Source: Bacillota bacterium
Lineage (GTDB): Bacteria > Bacillota > Sulfobacillia > RBS10-35 > JAJYVN01
Direction of reading: 5' to 3'
Length of the DNA stretch: 49,057 nucleotides
Assembly: GCA_021791815.1 (NCBI GenBank)
Contig: JAJYVV010000004.1
Span: 1 to 49,057, forward strand
Part shown: in pieces, positions 41,952 through 49,057 of the stretch
Layout of the letters: every line of letters starts with the position of its first letter
Position numbering within the stretch: the stretch's first letter is position 1
Made by a program: the position numbers and the translations under genes
Notes under the pieces: model-generated
Told to the model about the DNA's origin: nothing
Database searches by the model: none
Seen by the model: the letters and a program-made list of their open reading frames with translations, nothing else

Positions 41952-42234
41952 CCCATCCACCTCCCGGATTGCTTCCGGGCGCCAGGCGCCCGGCATCCCG
42001 CGGACGGAACTCGTCCGGCCCAAGGGCTTCGCGGCCCCAAGCCTCGTCCCGGCGCGCCGCAGAGAGGCGGGCAGCGGGCGGCGACCCGGACCCTCAGGGG
42101 ATGCGTTCACCGGATTCGGCGTTCGCGCGCCAAATCCCTGCGCGGGAGGCGGGGAGCCGTGGCGCGGCGGCCGGCCGCCCCACGGCTCCCCGCCGCCGAC
42201 CGCCGCGCCGCGCCGTACGCGCCGTGCGGCCCCC
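41952..42234. other. Divergent intergenic region with a large hairpin
   Basis: Between the minus-strand binding-protein gene and the RRM gene. The notable element is an extended inverted repeat at 42148-42194: outer 15-base arms (42148-42162 and 42180-42194) are exactly complementary, and inside lies a 14-base palindrome (42166-42179), giving a 22-pair stem with a three-base bulge. No gene was recognised. Confidence 0.6.
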
Positions 42235-42264
42235 TTGCGCGGCAACCCCCGCCCGCGCTATGAT
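42235..42264 (+). promoter_or_regulatory. Sigma-70-type promoter of the RRM gene
   Basis: TTGCGC (42235-42240) and TATGAT (42259-42264) are 18 bases apart. The -10 is identical to the one before the Ppx/GppA gene. A leader of about 90 bases would precede TTG 42362. Confidence 0.6.
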
Positions 42265-42361
42265 CAGCGCGCCAGTTGGAGTCTTGCGCCAGGTATCCGA
42301 GGCTACACTCCTCGGACCCGACAGGACCCAACGGATTCGGATCCGAGGAGGCATCGGACTC

Positions 42362-42655
42362 TTGGCGAGGACCATCTATGTCGGGAATCTGCCCTGGGCG
42401 GCGACGGAGGACGACCTGACCGCGCTCGTCTCGCCCCACGCGACCGTGCTGTCCGCACGGATCGCGAGCGACCGCGAAACGGGCCGCTCCCGCGGCTTCG
42501 GCTTCGTGGAGGTGGAGGACGACCACCTGGACAAGGCGGTGGATGCCCTCCAGAACGTCGAGATGGGCGGCCGGGTCCTGACGGTCAACGAGGCGCGGCC
42601 GCGCGAGCCGCGCACGGGCGGCGGCGGCGGTGGCGGCGGCGGACGCCGCTGGTAG
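42362..42655 (+). CDS. RRM RNA-binding protein
   Basis: A 97-residue single-RRM protein. RNP2 is IYVGNL (residues 5-10) and RNP1 is RGFGFVEV, both with the aromatic residues that contact RNA; 'SDRETGRSRGFG' precedes RNP1 as in cyanobacterial Rbp and eukaryotic glycine-rich RNA-binding proteins. The C-terminus is a short run of nine glycines followed by RRW. Start TTG 42362 has GAGGAGG at 42345-42351. It has its own promoter and a strong terminator hairpin, so it is a single-gene unit. Such small RRM proteins are often cold- or stress-induced; no cold-box was identified here. Confidence 0.92.
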   Translation: MARTIYVGNLPWAATEDDLTALVSPHATVLSARIASDRETGRSRGFGFVEVEDDHLDKAVDALQNVEMGGRVLTVNEARPREPRTGGGGGGGGGRRW

Positions 42656-42698
42656 ACCCGGCGCGGGGCGGCGGACGCCCTGCACCCGGCATCGCAGC

Positions 42699-42730
42699 AG
42701 AGCCCCCCGCCCGACCGGGCGGGGGGCTCT
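42699..42730. terminator. Perfect hairpin terminator between convergent genes
   Basis: Arms of 15 bases (42699-42713 and 42716-42730, AGAGCCCCCCGCCCG and its complement) enclose two bases. It serves the RRM gene and probably the converging gene at 42769. No T-run follows. Confidence 0.8.
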
Positions 42731-42768
42731 GTCGTTGGACCGCGAAGCCCGTCGCCCTCGCGCCGCGT

Positions 42769-43074
42769 TCAGAGCACGATGTCCGCGCCCGGGACCGCGG
42801 GGCCGTCGGCGCCGACCTGGGAGAGCAGGCGCCGGTCCTCCGCCTCCTCGCCGAAGGCGAGGCAGCGCGCCAGGAAGGCGGCCATCTCGATGATCTCGGA
42901 CTGTGGTGCCCGCTTGCGCACCGTGAACGACAGGCCGCGCAGACCCACGACGACGCGGGAGGCCAGGAGGTAGACACGGTCCAACTGCAGGCGGCGGACG
43001 CAGAGGACGGTGAACGAGATCTTGCCCCGATATCGGGTGTCGAAGGACAGCGAGCACACCTCATGGGCGAACAT
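42769..43074 (-). CDS. Small conserved-looking protein of unknown function
   Basis: A 101-residue protein I do not recognise. It starts MFAHEVCSLSFDTRYRGK and has alternating hydrophobic stretches (ISFTVLCV, VYLLASRVVVGL) that look like beta strands, followed by a helix-rich, acidic C-terminal half (EIIEMAAFLARCLAFGEE). No signal peptide or clear membrane helix. Start ATG 43074 has GGGAGG nine bases upstream, good evidence that it is real; ORF composition is also normal for the window. It lies between the terminator of the RRM gene and the ABC transporter operon, from which it is separated by 219 bases. Confidence 0.6.
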   Translation of the reverse strand: MFAHEVCSLSFDTRYRGKISFTVLCVRRLQLDRVYLLASRVVVGLRGLSFTVRKRAPQSEIIEMAAFLARCLAFGEEAEDRRLLSQVGADGPAVPGADIVL

Positions 43075-43293
43075 CGACGCGACCTCCCTCACGGGCGGCG
43101 TGCACCCGCGCATCCGCCGTCGACCAACTGACGACCCGCGCCGAGTTCGGGTTCCCGCCTGACGGGGGCATGGCTTCCAGATGGCCCGGCGACGTTCCTG
43201 CCGCCGCGGCCGGCGGTGCGGTCCACCCCGGCACGCGAACGGCGGCGGCCACCTGCCGCAAGGGTGCCCGCGACGGACGTGCGGGCCCGCGCC

Positions 43294-44403
43294 TCAGGCC
43301 GTGGACGACGCGGCGGAGGAAGCGGACCGCGTCGGCGGCTCGGGCGGGAGGACACGGCAGTCGGCCGGAGGGACCTCGACCCAGACGTCCGCGCCCGGCG
43401 CGATCGGCGCGGCGCTGAAGGCGACGAGCCGCAGCCCGGCGCCTTCGGGGCCGACCTGCAGGCGGTGGCGCCAACCCGCCTCGTGCCACCCGCTGCGCAC
43501 GATCCGCGCCGCGAAGACATTCGGTCCGGACGGCCGGGGGCCGTCGTGGATGCGCGCGTGCTCCGGCCGGAAGAAGGCCACCGCCGGCCCACCCGGGGGC
43601 ACGTCCGAGCGGGGGGCCGCGAGGCGGATCCCGGCCGCGACGACCGCGCCACCCCCGGAGGCCTCCTCCGCCCGCCCGGGCAGCAGGTTGGCCGGCCCCA
43701 GGAGCTCCGCCACGGTGGGGTCCGCCGGGTTGCGATACAGCTCCTGCGGGTGCCCCTTCTGGCGCAGCCGGCCGCCGGCCAGCACGAGGACCTGGTCGGC
43801 CGTGGCCACCGCCTCCTGCCGGTCGTGGGTCACGTGGATCACCGACAGGCCGAGGGTGCCGGGCAGCACCGCGAACTCGTCGCGGAGGGCCTCCCGCAGG
43901 GGCGCGTCCAGGTTCGAGAAGGGCGCGTCGAGCAGCAGCAACTCGGGTTCGGCGGCCAGGGCGCGCGCCATCGCCACGCGCTGCTTCTGCCCCCCGGACA
44001 ACTGGTGCGGATGCCGGTCGGCGAGCCCCTCCACGCGCAGGAGTTCGAGCCAGCGCGCCACGGTGGCGGCGCGCGCCGGCCCCGGCCGGACCCCGAAGCC
44101 GACCTGCTCGCGCACGCGCAGGTGCGGCCACAGCGCGTAATCCTGGAACACCAGGCCCACGCGCCGGCGCTCCGGGGCCAGGTGCCGCCCCGGACCGTCC
44201 AGCTCCCGCGCCCCCAGGCGGACCCGGCCGGCATCCGGGCGCACCAGGCCGGCCAGCATGTGGAACAACGACGTCTTGCCGCTGCCGGAGGGCCCCAGCA
44301 CCGCGCAGTAGGTGGCGGGCGGGACCTCGAAGGAGACGCCGTCGGCCACGACGACGCTGCCGAACTTCTTGCACAGGCCCTCGACCGTCAACCGGGTGGG
44401 CAA
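43294..44403 (-). CDS. ABC transporter ATPase, FbpC/PotA type
   Basis: A 369-residue import ATPase with a C-terminal TOBE-like region (about 240-360). Walker A GPSGSGKT at 37-44, Q-loop Gln87, signature LSGGQ at 135-139, Walker B LLLLDA at 155-160 and H-loop His193 are visible. After the Walker B aspartate the catalytic Glu is replaced by Ala160 (LLLLDAPFSNLD, codon GCG), so ATP hydrolysis may be weak or need the other site. Start TTG 44403 follows GAGGGGG. It is the last gene of a binding protein - permease - ATPase operon, 13 bases after the permease stop, the order seen in iron(III), thiamine and putrescine-type systems. Confidence 0.88.
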   Translation of the reverse strand: MPTRLTVEGLCKKFGSVVVADGVSFEVPPATYCAVLGPSGSGKTSLFHMLAGLVRPDAGRVRLGARELDGPGRHLAPERRRVGLVFQDYALWPHLRVREQVGFGVRPGPARAATVARWLELLRVEGLADRHPHQLSGGQKQRVAMARALAAEPELLLLDAPFSNLDAPLREALRDEFAVLPGTLGLSVIHVTHDRQEAVATADQVLVLAGGRLRQKGHPQELYRNPADPTVAELLGPANLLPGRAEEASGGGAVVAAGIRLAAPRSDVPPGGPAVAFFRPEHARIHDGPRPSGPNVFAARIVRSGWHEAGWRHRLQVGPEGAGLRLVAFSAAPIAPGADVWVEVPPADCRVLPPEPPTRSASSAASSTA

Positions 44404-44416
44404 CGGCGCGACCCCC

Positions 44417-46321
44417 TCACTCCAAGGCGGCGGGGCCGAACGGCGCGGCCGGATCGGCGGCGGGCGCCCCGCGCGCGCGGGCGGCCCTGCGGCCCCGCGG
44501 TCCCGGGGCGGCGGCCTCGGGCTCCGCCGCTGGGACGCCCGGCAGCAGGCGGCGCAGCAGCGCGCGCAGCACCAGGACGAGGGCGATGAGGATGGCGGCG
44601 GCGGTCACGGCGAGGGCCGTGCCGGTGCCGTACGCCCACTGGTTGAAGTAGTGGTTGACGATGACGGCGAGCGGGGGGTGCCCGGACGGGTAGAGGAACT
44701 CGGAGGCCGGCAGCTCGAACGCCGTGCCCGCCAGGACGAACAGCCACAGCGACAGGGCCCCGTCCGCCAGCAGGCGCAGGACGATCCGCAGCAGCAGGCG
44801 CCCGGGACCGGCCCCCAGCACCCGCCCGGCTCCGAGCAGGCGGCGGTCGAACTGACCGAGGGCGGAGAGCTGGAAGCGCAGGACGTAAGGCGTCGCGCCG
44901 GCGAGGTAGGCGAGCAGGAGGGCGCCCACCGTCCCGTAGAGGTCGAGACGCAGCGGCACGAGCCAGGGCTGGTTCCAGAAGAAGGCGTACCCCGCGGCCA
45001 GGACGATGCCCGGGATGCTGATCGTCCAGAGCGCCACGCCGTGGAGGACTTGGCCCAGCCATCCGGCGCCGGGCTCGGTCCCCAGGAAGGCCAGCGCGGT
45101 GCCGAAGGCGACGGCCGCCGTCGCCGCCACCGCGGCGAGCCGCAGCGAGTACAGCAGGGCGCCGAGCGCGTGGGCCCCGGAGGGGGTGAACAGGTCCACG
45201 TAGTTCCAGGGCGTCCAGCCCTCGACCGCCGCCGAGAAGCCTCCGCTGCGCAGGACCGACTCCAGGAGGACCGACCCCACGGGCAGCAGGGCCGACAGCG
45301 CGAAGAAGGCCGCAACCAGGGCCGTGACCGGCGCGCGCCAGCGCCCCAGCCCCACGCGGGCGGCCGGCCGGAAGCCGGTGTGGATCGTTCCGTGGGGCAG
45401 GCGGCCCAGGAGCAGGCTCTGGGCGGCCACGGCGGCGCCGACGGCCCCGAGCAGCAGGAGCGCGAAGGCCCCCGCCCCCGCGAAGTTGGTCGGCACGTCG
45501 TAGATCGCCGAGTAGATGCCATACGTGAGCAGGGGGAACCGGTGGCTCTCGGCCACCGTGATCGCCACGCCGAAGTCGCTGAGCACGTCGGCGAACACCA
45601 TCGCCGCGCCGCTCACCGCGAACGGCAGCAGGAGCGGCCCGGAGATGCGCCACCAGATGCGGGCCCGGCCCGCCCCCAGCGTGCGCGCGGCCGCCTCGTG
45701 CTCGCCGCCGAGCCACGGCAGCGCGGCGCCGACGGTCAGAAAGGCGAACGGGTAGAACTTGAGGGCCAGGATGGCCCCCACGCCCACGGGCGTGGCGAAG
45801 ACCCGCTGCATCCAGGCCGGCTCGTGCAGCACGTCCGAGAGCAGTCCCCGGCGCTGCAGGAGGAACGTCCAGCCCTCCGCGTAGAGGAAGGACGGCAGGA
45901 GCAGCACGCACCAGATCAGGGCCGTCCAGATGCCGCGCCCGGCCACGTCGGTCCGGCCCAGCACGATCGCCAGCGCGCCGCCGACCACGGCACCCGCGAC
46001 GCCGGCGCCCAGGCTGAGCAGGAACGAGTCCGCCAGCATGCGGGCGTCCCCGGCGCTGGAGAGCACCTGGAACAGGGCGGTCGGATCGAACCGGTAGCTG
46101 GGAGGGGACTGGAAGAGGCCGGGGAAGACCGCCTGCAGCACCACCGACCCGAGCGGCAGCAAGACGATCAGCGCCAGCGCGGCGATGCCCAGCAGCACCG
46201 CCGGGCGCTGGCCCAGGGCCCACCGCCGCCCGGCCCGGGCGGCGCCCGCCCCCGGGCCGCCCCCAAGCCGCCGCGCGGCGTTTCCGGGGCGGCCGTTCCT
46301 CGACGCGGTCGCCGCGGTCAT
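44417..46321 (-). CDS. ABC transporter permease, FbpB-type double domain
   Basis: A 634-residue permease with two fused MetI-type halves and about 12 helices. The two EAA loops that contact the ATPase are 'GGEHEAAARTLGAGRARIWW' in the first half and 'DRRLLGAGRVLGAGPGRLLL' in the second. The Pro/Ala/Arg-rich C-terminal tail (about 40 residues) looks disordered. Start ATG 46321 overlaps the stop of the binding-protein gene (TGA 46320-46318), so coupling fixes it; the open frame extends far upstream but overlaps that gene. The length and fused form match FbpB/ThiP-like permeases. Confidence 0.9.
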   Translation of the reverse strand: MTAATASRNGRPGNAARRLGGGPGAGAARAGRRWALGQRPAVLLGIAALALIVLLPLGSVVLQAVFPGLFQSPPSYRFDPTALFQVLSSAGDARMLADSFLLSLGAGVAGAVVGGALAIVLGRTDVAGRGIWTALIWCVLLLPSFLYAEGWTFLLQRRGLLSDVLHEPAWMQRVFATPVGVGAILALKFYPFAFLTVGAALPWLGGEHEAAARTLGAGRARIWWRISGPLLLPFAVSGAAMVFADVLSDFGVAITVAESHRFPLLTYGIYSAIYDVPTNFAGAGAFALLLLGAVGAAVAAQSLLLGRLPHGTIHTGFRPAARVGLGRWRAPVTALVAAFFALSALLPVGSVLLESVLRSGGFSAAVEGWTPWNYVDLFTPSGAHALGALLYSLRLAAVAATAAVAFGTALAFLGTEPGAGWLGQVLHGVALWTISIPGIVLAAGYAFFWNQPWLVPLRLDLYGTVGALLLAYLAGATPYVLRFQLSALGQFDRRLLGAGRVLGAGPGRLLLRIVLRLLADGALSLWLFVLAGTAFELPASEFLYPSGHPPLAVIVNHYFNQWAYGTGTALAVTAAAILIALVLVLRALLRRLLPGVPAAEPEAAAPGPRGRRAARARGAPAADPAAPFGPAALE

Positions 46322-47400
46322 CCGACGATCGAGTGCGAGAACCACGACTGGATCGCGTTGTAATGTTGCGCCTGCCACTGCACCGGCACGATCTGCCAGT
46401 CGATGCCGGTGGCCTGGCGGGTGGGGTTGGGCTCCTCGCCCTGCACGATCGGCTGGAAGTTCGAGTCGCCGCCTCCCTGCGTCAGCATGATCTGCTGGCC
46501 ATCGGGCGAGAGGACGAAGGCGGCGAACGCCTTGGCGGCGGCCATGTCCTGCGCGTGGGCGTCGATGCCGAGAGCGCTGGGCAGCATGGTCACGCCGTCC
46601 GTCGGGTAGACGACGTGGATGGGCGCGCCCTGGGCGATGGCCTGGATCTCCGCGGAGTCCTGCACGAAGGCGATCTTGATCGCGCCGCTGGCGAGGGCCG
46701 CCAGGGTGGGCTTGTTGGTCGGGAAGACCTGCAGCCCGTTGGCCTTGAGCTGGGCGAAGTACTTCTCCCCGGCCGCCGTGCCCATCTGGTGGAGGAGGCC
46801 CGCGACGGCGGGGAACGTCGGGCCGGAGATGGCGGGGTTGTTCATGCCGACGGCGCCCTTCCACTGCGGCTGCAGCAGGGCCGTCCAGGTGGTCGGCGCC
46901 TCGGCGGCCGTGACCAGCTTGGTGTTGTAGGCGAAGGCCGCGGCGGCCGTGATCCCCGTCGGGATGTAGCTGCCATCGGGAGACTGCAGCTCCTTGCCCA
47001 GGGACGTGTACGTGGAGACGTCGGCCGGCTGCCAGTTGCGCAGGAGGAGACCCTCCTGGTCCAGCGTGTACATCGTGCCGTCCCCGTCGAACCACGCCAC
47101 GTCCCACAGCGGGTGGGCCTTCTCCGCTTCGACCTTCGCCACCAGGGGTCCGGTGCTCATGTCCGTGAGCTCCACCTGGATGCCGGTCTTCTGCTGGAAG
47201 GCGCTCGCCATCGCCTGGTCGTAGCCCTCGGCGGCGTAGATCACGAGCCTCTGCGCTTGCGACGACGATCCCGACGTTCCCGCGGCGTGCGTGGATCCGC
47301 ACGCCGCCGCGGTCACGAGTACCGAGGACCACGCGAGCCCCGCGGCGACGAGGCGACGGGCGCGGGACCGCAACGGACGGACCGGCGACGGAAGCGACAC
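46318..47400 (-). CDS. Solute-binding lipoprotein, iron(III)/FbpA type
   Basis: A 360-residue lipoprotein with signal peptide and lipobox (TAAAC, Cys34). It resembles FbpA/PotD-like family binding proteins: 'LVIYAAEGYDQAMASAFQQK' at the mature N-terminus, 'WDVAWFDGDGTMYTLDQEG', 'YNTKLVTAAEAPTTWTALLQ' and 'PQWKGAVGMNNPAISGP', then 'AKAFAAFVLSPDGQQIML'. The metal-binding tyrosine pair of FbpA is not evident, so iron is only one possible ligand. Start GTG 47400 follows GGAGGAGGGG. First gene of the transporter operon; its promoter must lie in 47401-47546, where I see no clear match. Confidence 0.85.
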   Translation of the reverse strand: MSLPSPVRPLRSRARRLVAAGLAWSSVLVTAAACGSTHAAGTSGSSSQAQRLVIYAAEGYDQAMASAFQQKTGIQVELTDMSTGPLVAKVEAEKAHPLWDVAWFDGDGTMYTLDQEGLLLRNWQPADVSTYTSLGKELQSPDGSYIPTGITAAAAFAYNTKLVTAAEAPTTWTALLQPQWKGAVGMNNPAISGPTFPAVAGLLHQMGTAAGEKYFAQLKANGLQVFPTNKPTLAALASGAIKIAFVQDSAEIQAIAQGAPIHVVYPTDGVTMLPSALGIDAHAQDMAAAKAFAAFVLSPDGQQIMLTQGGGDSNFQPIVQGEEPNPTRQATGIDWQIVPVQWQAQHYNAIQSWFSHSIVG

Positions 47401-47546
47401 TCCTGCCCCTCCTCCGGGTTGGACGCTGGGGGTCCCCGGCGACCAACCGTAGCCAAGAGGGGCGGGGGGCCGGTTGCGATGGCGTTGCGGGATGGCGGCG
47501 CCTTCGGGGAAGACCGGGCGGGGATCGGGCGAAGACGGAGCCGGTG

Positions 47547-49057
47547 CTACGGGGAGGCCTGTGCCGCGGGCGCCGGGCCCGGTTCGTAGCGGCCGGCGAC
47601 GGGCCTCCACCACGCGGTGCCCCCGCCGGGCTGGGGGATCCCGATCGCGTACGGCCCCAGCGGCGCCGTCCGGACGAGGTCCGGGCCGGCCGCCAGGGAG
47701 GAGCCCTCCATCTCGCCGATGAGTTCCGCGCCGGCCGCGTCCAGCCGGTACACCGCGACCTGCGCCACGCCGGGCTCGCCGAGCGCCGTCCGCACCACCA
47801 GCTCATCCCCGCCGTCGCCCAGGAGGTCGCCGCAGGCCACCGGCACCGTGCCCATCGCCAGGCCCGGCACCTCGACCCCGGGCAGCGCCCGGCCCGCGGC
47901 GTCCGAGAGCTGAAGCGCGCTGGCCCGCTGCTGGAAACGGAACCCGTCGTCGGCGGCCGTCCCGACGGGTCCGACGCTCCAGGCCACGCGGTCCGGCCCG
48001 CAGAGGATCTGGCCGGAGGCCGCGTCCGCGGGCGCGGCGAGGGTCACGGGCGGCACCCGCACGAGCGGCGCGGAGCCCACGGGGCGGATGGAGCGGATGG
48101 CGCCTCCCGAGACCACGAAGCCCACGGTCGCCCGGGCTCCCGCCTCCGGCAGCTGCAGGCGGGCCAGCACCTCCACGCCACCCGACCCGCGCGTCCACGC
48201 CTCCTGGACGGCCGCCCGCACCGGGGCCCCCTGGGCCGCGAGATCCGCGGCGCCGAGCTGGGCCCGCAACGCGGGCGAGAGCAGCGCGGCGGCCTCGGTC
48301 CACCGCCCGGCGGCCAGGTCGCCCTCGAACCGCAGCACGACGTTCTCCGCCCCGAGCAGGCCGCCGCCGGACGACGCGAGGGGCGGGGGCTGCGCCGTCA
48401 GCGCCGCTACCACGATCAGGCGCTGCGTGTCGAACGGCCCCGTGCACGTCGCGAGCTCCAGCGTGGCGGGGCCGGCGTGCGGCGCGATCGCGGCCACGTC
48501 GGACGGCGCGACCACGAGGCTGCCGGTGACGCGATACGTGAAGGTGCCCCCGGCCGTCTGCAGCGTGATGGGGTCGCCCGGACGCAGCTCGCGCAGGTGG
48601 AGGAAGACCGACCCCCAGATGTTCACGTGGCCGAGGATGACCACGTTGCCCGGCGCCCCCGGCAGGGCCGAACCGGCCAGGTGCGCGGGGCCGCGGCGGA
48701 GCAGCGCCGACCAGACCGCCGGTTGGAACGTCAGACCGTTCAGGACGTAGGTGTCGAGGCCGATGGCCGGGATGGCCATGCGCGCCATGACGGAGCCGGC
48801 GGCCGCCGCGCTCGGGTCGAGGGGCGCGGCCGTGCCGGGAACGGCCGTCGGCAAGGGCGGGACGGGCTGCAGGAAGGGCCAGACGGGAGGCGGACCGGAG
48901 ACGCGACCCACGCCTGGCACGCCCGCCGGGGCGGCGGCCTTGCCGGCCAGGCCCCGCCGGAAGGCCGCCCGGGCCTCGCGCTGGGCGGAGGCGTTCCACA
49001 CGGCCGACCAGACGGGCGTGGAGAGGAGGAACAGGCCCCCGCACGCCACGGCGGCAC
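47547..49057 (-). CDS. Sortase with long C-terminal extension (5' end at edge)
   Basis: At least 500 residues; the frame is still open at the right edge and GTG 49049 is only the last start in view, so the true start may lie outside. An N-terminal helix (GLFLLSTPVWSAVW) and a Pro-rich linker lead to a sortase domain (about 90-215). Numbered from GTG 49049, the catalytic triad is His141 (ILGHVNIWG), Cys202 (LATCTGPF) and Arg210 (DTQRLIVV). The extension of about 280 residues is unusual for sortases; near its end 'ACGDLLGDGGDELVVRTAL' looks like an FG-GAP/VCBS-type repeat with acidic metal-binding loop. No LPxTG-type substrate is visible in the window. Class E/F-like enzymes in high-GC monoderms anchor proteins to the wall. 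Confidence 0.82.
   Translation of the reverse strand, partial: AAVACGGLFLLSTPVWSAVWNASAQREARAAFRRGLAGKAAAPAGVPGVGRVSGPPPVWPFLQPVPPLPTAVPGTAAPLDPSAAAAGSVMARMAIPAIGLDTYVLNGLTFQPAVWSALLRRGPAHLAGSALPGAPGNVVILGHVNIWGSVFLHLRELRPGDPITLQTAGGTFTYRVTGSLVVAPSDVAAIAPHAGPATLELATCTGPFDTQRLIVVAALTAQPPPLASSGGGLLGAENVVLRFEGDLAAGRWTEAAALLSPALRAQLGAADLAAQGAPVRAAVQEAWTRGSGGVEVLARLQLPEAGARATVGFVVSGGAIRSIRPVGSAPLVRVPPVTLAAPADAASGQILCGPDRVAWSVGPVGTAADDGFRFQQRASALQLSDAAGRALPGVEVPGLAMGTVPVACGDLLGDGGDELVVRTALGEPGVAQVAVYRLDAAGAELIGEMEGSSLAAGPDLVRTAPLGPYAIGIPQPGGGTAWWRPVAGRYEPGPAPAAQASP

Noticed and set aside
42600-42655. GGC repeat run as a microsatellite or mobile repeat
   Set aside because: It encodes the glycine tail normal for RRM proteins of this kind.
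46322-47806. N-terminal extension of the permease frame
   Set aside because: Overlaps the binding-protein gene completely; ATG 46321 with a 4-base overlap is the real start.
1-49057. CRISPR arrays, tRNA/rRNA genes, insertion sequences
   Set aside because: No regularly spaced direct repeats, no cloverleaf-like segments, and no transposase-like frames with terminal repeats were found by eye.

Overview
The window is very GC-rich chromosomal DNA with dense, mostly G/C-ending codon use, frequent GTG and TTG starts behind strong GGAGG-type ribosome sites, short intergenic gaps, and several perfectly palindromic hairpins just behind or between genes. A secreted protein with three S-layer-homology (SLH) repeats, a sortase, Tad pilus genes without a secretin (RcpA/CpaC), and Tat/Sec lipoproteins point to a single-membrane (monoderm) bacterium. 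A high-GC Bacillota-like lineage fits best, but the species cannot be fixed from this sequence. No rRNA, tRNA, CRISPR array or insertion sequence was recognised.

Left part (1-26.9 kb): a surface-structure island. An (alpha/alpha)6 glycoside hydrolase and a GT87-type membrane glycosyltransferase are followed by a minus-strand pair (DUF192 protein and an ATPase-LuxR regulator). Then comes a first Tad locus: tadE, tadG, cpaB, cpaE, cpaF, tadB, tadC (6.5-13.4 kb). A polytopic GT-C-like protein, a second GT87 paralogue (minus) and a von Willebrand A (VWA) surface protein (minus) separate it from a second Tad locus: flp pilin, cpaB, cpaE, cpaF, tadB, tadC and another polytopic membrane protein (19.5-26.9 kb). 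The two loci are complementary: only the first has TadE/TadG, only the second has a Flp pilin. The first CpaE lacks both signature lysines of its P-loop.

Middle part (26.9-40.3 kb): a CAP-SLH wall protein, a GltD-like flavoprotein, a ThuA-like protein, an undecaprenyl-diphosphatase with a substituted motif histidine, a tandem of dTMP kinase and a dTMP-kinase-like protein with an altered P-loop, a stand-alone HD protein, a decayed Phd/VapC toxin-antitoxin pair, a Ppx/GppA phosphatase with a degenerate HD region, and a PhoB/PhoR-type two-component system.

Right part (40.4-49.1 kb): an orphan sugar-type solute-binding lipoprotein, an RRM RNA-binding protein with its own promoter and terminator hairpin, a small unknown protein, a three-gene ABC importer of the iron(III)/FbpABC type (its ATPase lacks the usual catalytic Glu), and a sortase with an unusual long C-terminal extension that runs off the right edge.

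The main hypothesis is a Tad pilus system split over two loci, with a possible glycosylation function supplied by four membrane glycosyltransferase-like proteins placed in and around it. This is inferred from gene order and from the signatures described below; no database search was possible.
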